Origin: Pasteurellaceae bacterium
Lineage (GTDB): Bacteria > Pseudomonadota > Gammaproteobacteria > Enterobacterales > Pasteurellaceae
Length of the DNA stretch: 52,392 bases
NCBI GenBank assembly: GCA_030528525.1
Contig: JAUMYT010000015.1
Coordinates: forward strand, 1 to 52,392
Reading direction: 5' to 3'
A program made the translations under genes and the position numbers. Shown here piece by piece: positions 46,626 to 52,392 of the stretch. A model generated the notes under the pieces. It was not told the DNA's origin. It saw only the letters and a list, made by a program, of their open reading frames with translations, and ran no database searches. Position 1 is the first letter of the stretch. Each line of letters opens with the position of its first letter.

Positions 46626-48560
46626 TTACCCATTGACAATCCCTTCCAACTGTTCCTGCACCTCTAGCCACTCCATTTCCACTTCGTCTAATGCCTTTTT
46701 AGTGGCGACTTGTTTGGCGAGCGTATCGGTCAGGCGAGCTTTGTTTTCCGCTTCGTAAATCTCTGAACTGGCGAGTTGCTGCTCTAAGTCTGCCAAGCAA
46801 GCGGTGAGCTTCTCTAAATTTTTTTCCAACTGGGTCAGCTGTTTGCGTAACGGAGCGGCTTGCTGGCGGCGTTCGGCATCAAGGCGTTTTTGCTCTTTGC
46901 GGCTGGCGGCGGAGTTGTCCGATGACTGACAAGGGGGGGAGAATTCTTCACTTTTTGCAAAATCGGCTTTTTGCGTTTGAGCAAGCAACGCATTCTGCTC
47001 ATTCAACCATTTTTGATAATCGTCTAAATCGCCTTTAAATTCAGCCACTTGTTTGTCGTGCACCAAATAAAATTCGTTTACCGTACTTCGCAATAAATGG
47101 CGGTCGTGGGAGACGATTACCAGCGAGCCTTCGTAGTGGGTCAGGGCTTCGGTGAGGGCTTGACGCATTTCTAAATCGAGGTGGTTGGTCGGTTCGTCCA
47201 ACAGCAATAAATTCGGGCGTTGCCACACAATCAACGCCAGCACCAGTCGGGCTTTTTCGCCGCCCGAAAAGGCTTTCACCGCTTGTTTGACTTTATCGCC
47301 GTGGAAATCAAATCCGCCCAAGTAGTTCCGCAATTCTTGCTCAGTCTGTTGTGGGGCAAGGCGAGCCAGATGCCATAAGGCACTTTCGTCCGCTCGCAAG
47401 GTGTCGAGCTGATGTTGAGCGAAATAGCCCAGTTGCACACCTTTTGCCAGTTGCGTATGCCCCGATTGGGCTTGAATTTCGCCCGCCAAGAGTTTGATGA
47501 GTGTCGATTTACCTGCTCCATTTCGCCCCAACAAGCCAATGCGAGAACCTGGCACGAGATTCAATTTGACCGATTGCAAGATGGTGGTTTCGCCATAGCC
47601 TGCACTCACTTTTTCCATTGAAAGCAACGGGCTTGGCAACGCCAACGGTTCACGGAAGCTGAAATGGAATGGGCTGTCGGCATAGGCAGGGGCGATCAGC
47701 TCCATTTTTTCCAGGGCTTTCACTCGGCTCTGTGCCTGTTTCGCTTTGCTGGCTTTGGCTTTGAAACGGTTGATAAAGCTCTGCAAGTGAGCAATTTTGT
47801 GTTGCTGTTGCTGATATGCCGCTTGTTGCTGGGCTAATTTTGTGGCTCGTTGTAACTCAAAGGACGAATAGTTGCCTGTGTAATCAAACAATTTTTGTTG
47901 CTCGATATGTAACACACGGTCGATGATCGGATCGAGAAAATCACGGTCGTGGGAAATCAGCACCAGCGTGCCACGGTAGTTGCTCAACCAGCGTTCCAGC
48001 CAAATCACGGCATCTAAATCCAAGTGGTTAGTCGGTTCGTCTAACAGCAATAAATCAGAACGGCAAATCAACGCTTGGGCTAAATTTAACCGCATTCGCC
48101 AACCGCCCGAGAACGATTTCACTGGCAATTCAAGCTGTTCAGGGCGAAAGCCCAAACCGTTGAGCAGAGTGGCGGCACGAGCGTGGATCGTCCACGCATC
48201 AATGGTGTCCAGTTGAGCGTGCAGGGTGGCAATCAAATTGCCGTTGTTCTCGGCGTTGGCCTGGTCAAGTTGGGATTGAAGGGCAGTATATTCACGATCG
48301 CCTTGAATCACATACGCCATCGCCGAGATCTCAAGGGCAGGCGTTTCTTGGTTTACCCACGAAATCGCCCAGTTTTTCGGCAGGCTGGCTTCGCCCCCTT
48401 CGGCGGTAATTTCTTGTTTTAATAAAGCGAGTAGAGATGACTTGCCACAGCCGTTTTTGCCGACCAAGCCGACTTTCTGTCCTGTGTGAATGGTGGTATT
48501 GGCATTTTCGAGCAAAACCGTTTGCCCACGTTTTAAAGTTAAATCAGTAAAAAAGATCAT
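46626..48560 (-). CDS. yheS: ABC-F ATPase, YheS type
   Basis: This is a 644-aa soluble protein with two ABC domains and no membrane part. Domain 1 has GKNGCGKSS and SGGWRMRL; domain 2 has GRNGAGKST and SGGEKARL; both have DEPTNHLDL. The inter-domain linker (about 235-300, rich in Q/K/A) and the C-terminal coiled coil (about 555-640) match E. coli YheS throughout. ABC-F proteins act on the ribosome, rescuing or tuning translation. An uptake-signal-like element lies within the region before the coiled coil (46929-46965). The gene is divergent from marC. Confidence 0.93.
   Translation of the reverse strand: MIFFTDLTLKRGQTVLLENANTTIHTGQKVGLVGKNGCGKSSLLALLKQEITAEGGEASLPKNWAISWVNQETPALEISAMAYVIQGDREYTALQSQLDQANAENNGNLIATLHAQLDTIDAWTIHARAATLLNGLGFRPEQLELPVKSFSGGWRMRLNLAQALICRSDLLLLDEPTNHLDLDAVIWLERWLSNYRGTLVLISHDRDFLDPIIDRVLHIEQQKLFDYTGNYSSFELQRATKLAQQQAAYQQQQHKIAHLQSFINRFKAKASKAKQAQSRVKALEKMELIAPAYADSPFHFSFREPLALPSPLLSMEKVSAGYGETTILQSVKLNLVPGSRIGLLGRNGAGKSTLIKLLAGEIQAQSGHTQLAKGVQLGYFAQHQLDTLRADESALWHLARLAPQQTEQELRNYLGGFDFHGDKVKQAVKAFSGGEKARLVLALIVWQRPNLLLLDEPTNHLDLEMRQALTEALTHYEGSLVIVSHDRHLLRSTVNEFYLVHDKQVAEFKGDLDDYQKWLNEQNALLAQTQKADFAKSEEFSPPCQSSDNSAASRKEQKRLDAERRQQAAPLRKQLTQLEKNLEKLTACLADLEQQLASSEIYEAENKARLTDTLAKQVATKKALDEVEMEWLEVQEQLEGIVNG
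46929..46965 (+). repeat. uptake-signal-like element inside yheS
   Basis: ACAAGGGGGGGAGAATTC, a spacer, and TTTTTGCAAAATC, within the variable stretch between ABC domain 2 and the coiled coil. Confidence 0.6.
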
Positions 48561-48624
48561 TTCGTTGCTTGTTTTCAGGTTAAATTAAGGCACAATAGGC
48601 ATTATTTGCACGGAGCGAAAAATT

Positions 48625-49242
48625 ATGTTTGATTCCTTAGTCGTTCAATTTGTGGTGCTGTGGGCGGTGATTGATCCGATTGGCTCGATTCCCGTCTATT
48701 TAGCAAAAACCATCGGGCTGTCGCCAGATGATCGCCGTAAAATCGCCCGTAATGCCAGCGTGATTGCGGCAGGGATTTTACTCTTTTTCTTGGTAATGGG
48801 ACAATGGTTACTTGAAGCGATGCAAATTCCGCTTTCGGCTTTCCAAATTGCAGGCGGATTGGTGCTGTTGCTGTTTGCTTTGTCGATGATTTTTGGCGAA
48901 AGCAAGCCCGACCAAGAGATCAAAATGAAAAGTAATTTGAGCGAACTGGCGGTCTATCCCCTTGCCGTACCGTCTATTGCCTCCCCAGGGGCGATGATGG
49001 CGGTAGTGTTACTGACCGACAACCATCGCCACAATCTCGCCGACCAATTTATTACCGCAGGCATTATGTTGTTGATTTTATTGATCACTTATCTGCTGTT
49101 TCTGGTCGCCAATCGAATCCAACATTTAATCGGCAACGCAGGGGCGGCGATTATCAGCCGTGTAATGGGGCTGATTTTATCGGCGGTGGCGATCAACAAT
49201 ATTCTGCTCGGCTTGCGAGATTTTGTGCAGCAGATGGGGTAA
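48625..49242 (+). CDS. MarC-family (YhgN-like) membrane protein
   Basis: This 205-aa inner-membrane protein has about six hydrophobic helices. VVLWAVIDPIGSIPVYLAKT at the N-terminus and YPLAVPSIASPGAMMAVVLL in the middle are the characteristic MarC repeats; the C-terminal helix AAIISRVMGLILSAVAINNILLGL closes the fold. MarC was once linked to multiple antibiotic resistance, but the function of the family is unresolved. The start is ATG 48625 with GGAGCG upstream. A large inverted repeat follows. Confidence 0.92.
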   Translation: MFDSLVVQFVVLWAVIDPIGSIPVYLAKTIGLSPDDRRKIARNASVIAAGILLFFLVMGQWLLEAMQIPLSAFQIAGGLVLLLFALSMIFGESKPDQEIKMKSNLSELAVYPLAVPSIASPGAMMAVVLLTDNHRHNLADQFITAGIMLLILLITYLLFLVANRIQHLIGNAGAAIISRVMGLILSAVAINNILLGLRDFVQQMG

Positions 49243-49244
49243 TG

Positions 49245-49398
49245 AAAATTCTGCCCCCGCTTGCGGGGGAAGTACCGCCAGAGGCGGGGTAGGGGGCAGA
49301 AGATGAAAATTTGTTACCGATTTTATTGATATCCCTTTTTAGCCCCCTACCCCCGAACTGGCGTTCGGGGACTTCCCCCGCAAGCGGGGGCAGAATTT
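49245..49398. repeat. MITE-like inverted repeat, about 154 bp
   Basis: Outer arms (AAAATTCTGCCCCCGCTTGC at 49245, and its complement GCAAGCGGGGGCAGAATTTT ending 49398) extend over about 30 bases, nearly perfect. Inner parts also pair (GGTAGGGGGC with GCCCCCTACC). Each end is itself a CCCCCGC/GCGGGGG palindrome. No coding sequence inside. It lies between marC and moeA, directly before the moeA ribosome binding site. Confidence 0.85.
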
Positions 49399-49420
49399 TG
49401 TAAGTTATGAGGAAAAACTT

Positions 49421-50650
49421 ATGTCCCTACTCCCTTTATCCCACGCCCTTGAGCAAATGCTAAACAGCTTGCCAAGCCCAACCGAAACCGAAACCTTACC
49501 CCTAAATCAAGCCGCTAATCGCATTTTGGCGGAAGATATTTTCTCGCCGATCAACGTGCCGAATTTTGATAATTCCGCAATGGACGGCTATGCGGTCAAT
49601 TTGCACTTTTTGCGTGAAAAGTCCCCCCTTGCAGTGGTCGGCAAAGCCTTTGCAGGCTTGCCATTTGACGGCGAAATCGGCGAAGGGCAATGCGTACGGA
49701 TTATGACTGGAGCGAAAGTCCCAGCGGGAGCGAATGCGGTCGTGATGCAAGAAAACACCACGTTGAACGCAGACGGCACGATTTCGCTCAACGTCTTGCC
49801 GAAATTGCACGACAACATTCGCTTTGTGGGCGAAGACATCAAGCAGGGCGAGTTGGTGCTAGCAAAAGGCAATCCGCTGAATGTGGCGACCTTGCCGCTG
49901 TTGGCATCACTTGGCATTGCCAGCGTGCGAGTGTTTTGCAAAGTCAAAGTGGCGATTTTATCCACGGGCGATGAATTAGTTTCTGTGGGCGAACCGTTAC
50001 AAGTAGGGCAAATTTACGACACCAACCGTTTCACAATGCGGTTATTACTGGAAAAATTGGATTGCGAGGTGGTCGATTACGGCATTTTGCCTGACGACCC
50101 TGAGCAGTTTGAACGCACCTTCAGCCAAGCGGAGCAGAACGCAGATGTGCTGATTACCAGCGGTGGCGTGTCGGTCGGCGAAGCGGATTTCACTAAAACC
50201 GTGCTGGAAAAATTGGGCAATATCGGCTTTTGGAAAATTGCAATGAAACCAGGCAAACCCTTCGCCTTCGGCAAATTGCAAAATGCGTATTTCTTCGGTT
50301 TGCCAGGTAATCCTGTGTCGGCATTGGTGACTTTTTATCAGTTAGTCCAGCCTGCATTGATGAAATTGGCAGGGCAGAACGAAAATCGAGTGGTCAATTT
50401 CTCGCCAATACTGACCGCAAAAGCGGTCGAGCCACTGAAAAAAGCGGTTGGTCGTCAAGATTTCCAACGGGGCTATTTTTATACCAATGAACAGGGCGAA
50501 CTCGTGGTGCAAACCGTGGGGCAACAAGGCTCACACATTTTCAGTGCCTTTCATCAAAGCAACTGTTTTATTGTGTTGGAGCAAGAGCGTGGCAATGTGG
50601 CAGCAGGTGAAAGCGTAATCATTCAACCGTTTAATTTTCTTTTAATGTAG
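49421..50650 (+). CDS. moeA: molybdopterin molybdenumtransferase
   Basis: MoeA inserts molybdate into molybdopterin to form the molybdenum cofactor. The 409-aa product has PNFDNSAMDGYAV near residue 45, GECVRIMTGAKVPAGANAVVMQE, the MPT-binding CKVKVAILSTGDELVSVG, DILITSGGVSVGEADF-like (DVLITSGGVSVGEADF), KPGKPFAFG and FGLPGNPVSAL. The family length is normal. Its TAG stop is the first part of the palindromic repeat at 50647, so the C-terminal residue or two may have been altered when the repeat arrived. Confidence 0.95.
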   Translation: MSLLPLSHALEQMLNSLPSPTETETLPLNQAANRILAEDIFSPINVPNFDNSAMDGYAVNLHFLREKSPLAVVGKAFAGLPFDGEIGEGQCVRIMTGAKVPAGANAVVMQENTTLNADGTISLNVLPKLHDNIRFVGEDIKQGELVLAKGNPLNVATLPLLASLGIASVRVFCKVKVAILSTGDELVSVGEPLQVGQIYDTNRFTMRLLLEKLDCEVVDYGILPDDPEQFERTFSQAEQNADVLITSGGVSVGEADFTKTVLEKLGNIGFWKIAMKPGKPFAFGKLQNAYFFGLPGNPVSALVTFYQLVQPALMKLAGQNENRVVNFSPILTAKAVEPLKKAVGRQDFQRGYFYTNEQGELVVQTVGQQGSHIFSAFHQSNCFIVLEQERGNVAAGESVIIQPFNFLLM

Positions 50651-50701
50651 GGGCGTATTGCATACGCCCGTCTGATTGGGATGTATGCAATACGTCCCTA
50701 C
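50647..50701. repeat. palindromic repeat, GTAGGGGCGTATTG family
   Basis: GTAGGGGCGTATTGCATAC (50647 on) and its inverted copy GTATGCAATACGTCCCTAC (ending 50701) differ at one base. It supplies the moeA stop codon and fills most of the gap to bcp. Confidence 0.85.
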
Positions 50702-50720
50702 AAATCAAGGATTATCAATA

Positions 50721-51197
50721 ATGAACCAACTCAAAACTGGCGATTCCGCCCCTGAATTTACGTTACTCAATCAAAATAACGAACCCATTTCACTCAGCCA
50801 ATTTCGTGGCAAACGGGTGTTGGTCTATTTTTACCCGAAAGCCTTAACCCCAGGTTGCACCACCCAAGCCTGTGGACTGCGAGATAGCAAATCGGAATTA
50901 GACGAACTGAACGTGGTAGTACTCGGTATCAGCCCCGATCTACCGAAAAAACTCGCACAATTTGCCGAGAAAAAAGGGCTGAACTTCACCTTGTTATCTG
51001 ACCCCGATCATCAAGTGGCGGAGGCGTTCGGCGTGTGGGGCGAGAAAAAATTTATGGGCAAAACCTATGATGGCATTCATCGCATCAGCTTTTTGGTGGG
51101 CACAACGGGGCAAATTGAAGCGGTATTTGACAAATTCAAAACGTCCGAACATCATCAAATGGTGGTCGAGTTTGTAAAAGGGCAAAATAAGGGATAA
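50721..51197 (+). CDS. bcp: thioredoxin-dependent thiol peroxidase (Bcp peroxiredoxin)
   Basis: Bcp reduces hydrogen peroxide and organic peroxides using thioredoxin. The 158-aa product has peroxidatic Cys46 and resolving Cys51 in [10 protein letters not shown], the five-residue spacing of the E. coli-type enzyme. VLVYFYPKA precedes it and [17 protein letters not shown] follows. The start is ATG 50721 ([13 protein letters not shown]); codons upstream in the open frame lie in the palindromic repeat. gmhB follows with an eight-base gap, so the two are probably one transcript. Confidence 0.95.
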   Translation: MNQLKTGDSAPEFTLLNQNNEPISLSQFRGKRVLVYFYPKALTPGCTTQACGLRDSKSELDELNVVVLGISPDLPKKLAQFAEKKGLNFTLLSDPDHQVAEAFGVWGEKKFMGKTYDGIHRISFLVGTTGQIEAVFDKFKTSEHHQMVVEFVKGQNKG

Positions 51198-51205
51198 ATA
51201 ACGCA

Positions 51206-51748
51206 ATGGCAAATAAAGCGATTTTTTTGGACAGAGATGGCACAATCAATGTCGATCACGGTTATGTGCATCAAATTGACGATTTTCAATTTATTGACGG
51301 CGTGATTGATGCCTTGCTCAAACTCAAGCAAAAAGGCTATTTGTTGGTGTTGGTCACTAATCAATCGGGCATTGCTCGGGGCTATTTTACCGAAGATCAA
51401 TTTTTGAGTCTCACCGAATGGTTCGACTGGTCACTGGCGGATCGGGGGGTGGATTTTGACGGCATTTATTACTGTCCACATCACCCAGACGGGCAAGGCG
51501 AATACCGTGAAGCGTGCGATTGTCGCAAGCCTAATGCAGGAATGTTTACCCAAGCGATGCGTGATTTGAATATCGACCCTGCTCAATCAGTAATGGTTGG
51601 CGATAAATTAGAAGACTTACTTGCCGCAGAAAAAGCAGGGGTAAAAACGAAAATTTTAGTGCGAACAGGCAAGCCCATCACGCCAGAAGCCGAAGCCAAG
51701 GCAGATAAGGTGCTAGATAGCCTCGCAGACTTGCCGAAGCATTGTTAA
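51206..51748 (+). CDS. gmhB: D-glycero-beta-D-manno-heptose 1,7-bisphosphate 7-phosphatase
   Basis: GmhB removes the 7-phosphate during ADP-heptose synthesis for the lipopolysaccharide core. The 180-aa product is an HAD-family phosphatase: FLDRDGTIN with the nucleophile Asp, [10 protein letters not shown], the zinc-binding cysteines in [21 protein letters not shown], and [16 protein letters not shown]. In E. coli the gene precedes an rRNA operon; here the segment after it leads to a surface-protein gene instead. Confidence 0.95.
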   Translation: MANKAIFLDRDGTINVDHGYVHQIDDFQFIDGVIDALLKLKQKGYLLVLVTNQSGIARGYFTEDQFLSLTEWFDWSLADRGVDFDGIYYCPHHPDGQGEYREACDCRKPNAGMFTQAMRDLNIDPAQSVMVGDKLEDLLAAEKAGVKTKILVRTGKPITPEAEAKADKVLDSLADLPKHC

Positions 51749-51780
51749 GGCATTTGTCGAGACGAATCCTCTCCGCGTTG

Positions 51781-51817
51781 GAAAATCATAAAAACGTCTT
51801 TTTTCTCACCCCCTTGG
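51781..51817 (-). repeat. uptake-signal-like element
   Basis: AAAATCATAAAAACG, TTTTTTCTC and ACCCCCTTGG, after gmhB. The TTTTGCA tract is degenerate here. Confidence 0.5.
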
Positions 51818-51837
51818 GCGAACATATCGCCTGTAAA

Positions 51838-51862
51838 CGGGCGGACACATCGATCCGCCCGC
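51838..51862. repeat. short palindrome, GGGCGGACAC type
   Basis: CGGGCGGA and TCCGCCCG flank CACATCGA. It shares bases with the palindrome at 36069-36096. Confidence 0.6.
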
Positions 51863-52341
51863 GAATTATTGCTCCCGCTTACCATCGAAAAAACGAAAAA
51901 TGTGCAATCAAGTGTAAAATCTGGAGAACAACGCCAAATGATCGCCTATAATAGGGAGCATAACTCCAATTAAATCGTTTTTCTTCCAAGGAAAACGATT
52001 TTGTTGTTTATAAAGTAATCAATTTGTGATGATGTGAGCAGATTTAATGAAAAAATTTAGAGATTTACAAAATTAAATAATAATATTGAATATCAATAAG
52101 TTATCTCATTTTGTGGTCATTTAGAAGGAAGGGGAAACCTATCGCTGGCATCGCTTTTGCCTAAAAGTTAGACTAAAATTACACGCAGTGTATATTTTTG
52201 CGTCTAAAGTATAGATGTTTTAGACTGTAAAATATTGATGTCGCATCAATAATCAATGTCATCATGGTAATTCATTATGATGACATTGTGTTGTTTAGTA
52301 AGAGTTTTAGTGTTTATCGTGTTGATATAACCGAGGATTTT
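51863..52341 (+). promoter_or_regulatory. long AT-rich leader of the surface-protein gene
   Basis: No gene is seen. Three inverted repeats are present: AAATCGTTTT/AAAACGATTT (51972-52001), TTGATG/CATCAA around TCG (52235-52249) and AATGTCATCAT/ATGATGACATT (52255-52287, 11-base loop). The last two would fold in the untranslated RNA before the ATG. A long structured leader is common for genes with extended signal peptides, but a specific mechanism is not shown. Confidence 0.4.
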
Positions 52342-52392
52342 ATGAATAAGATTTTCAAAGTCATTTGGAACCACGCGACGCAGACTTGGGTG
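52342..52392 (+). CDS. surface protein with extended signal peptide (partial, N-terminus only)
   Basis: The 17 visible residues (MNKIFKVIWNHATQTWV) are the extended signal peptide region (ESPR) found on large type V secreted proteins: trimeric autotransporter adhesins, classical autotransporters and two-partner haemagglutinins of Pasteurellaceae and Neisseriaceae. The gene runs off the window, so the class cannot be told. AGGATTTT upstream is a weak ribosome binding site. Confidence 0.75.
   Translation, partial: MNKIFKVIWNHATQTWV

Noticed and set aside
1-52392. CRISPR arrays, tRNA genes, complete insertion sequences or an integrase
   Set aside because: No regularly spaced repeats, no cloverleaf-like sequences with GGTTCGAATC-type arms, and no transposase or integrase motifs were recognised on reading; a dedicated tRNA and IS search would be more sensitive.

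Overview
The window is a chromosomal segment of a Pasteurellaceae bacterium (gamma-proteobacterium). The gene set and order fit: lolB-ispE-prs, corC-lnt, rpoE-rseA, ycgL after dnaB, gmhB near rRNA, HI0933-type flavoprotein, UPF0319. Many scattered short motifs also end in a TTTTGCA tract, as natural-transformation uptake signals of this family do. Closest in style are Actinobacillus/Mannheimia-like genomes, but the species cannot be fixed from the sequence alone.

Layout. 1-1031: 3' end of a 5S rRNA, a two-gene AT-rich cassette, and a second, divergent 5S-like copy. 1248-15666: housekeeping genes (ycgL, a frameshifted purK, pyrD, prs, ispE, lolB, LMW phosphatase, sbcB, a secreted SAM-hydrolase-like protein, rnm, dnaB, a second ycgL, mutH, recN with a LexA box), ending in gene debris. 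15667-23425: flavoprotein, EamA transporter, a type V autotransporter, ppc. 23608-29743: a strongly AT-rich, foreign-looking three-gene operon made of a PLP amino-acid decarboxylase, a one-module NRPS-like enzyme with an N-terminal nucleotidyltransferase-like domain, and an MFS exporter. 29744-30812: about 1 kb of apparently non-coding DNA. 30813-40225: fnr, AEC transporter, argE, metK (with met boxes), tatD-type hydrolase, clpB (with a sigma-32-type promoter) and two unlisted small membrane-protein genes. 40335-51748: UPF0319, corC-lnt, rpoE-rseA (with a sigma-E-type promoter), menC, hicAB, yheS, marC, moeA, bcp, gmhB. The window ends at the first 17 codons of a large surface protein with an extended signal peptide.

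The most interesting system is the 23.6-29.7 kb operon. The decarboxylase should supply an amine. The NRPS-like protein has adenylation, carrier and terminal condensation-like domains in that order, which suits loading one amino acid and releasing it onto an amine. The MFS protein would export the product. No phosphopantetheinyl transferase or thioesterase lies nearby. The product and biological role are unknown, and the whole model is inference from domain order.

A second pattern is a dispersed roughly 35-bp element: core ACAAGGGGG followed by TGAGA, an A/T tract and a TTTTGCA tract. About 17 copies occur in the conserved parts and none in the foreign operon. It has the architecture of an Actinobacillus-type uptake signal but a changed core. 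Several families of larger palindromic repeats also sit between genes.
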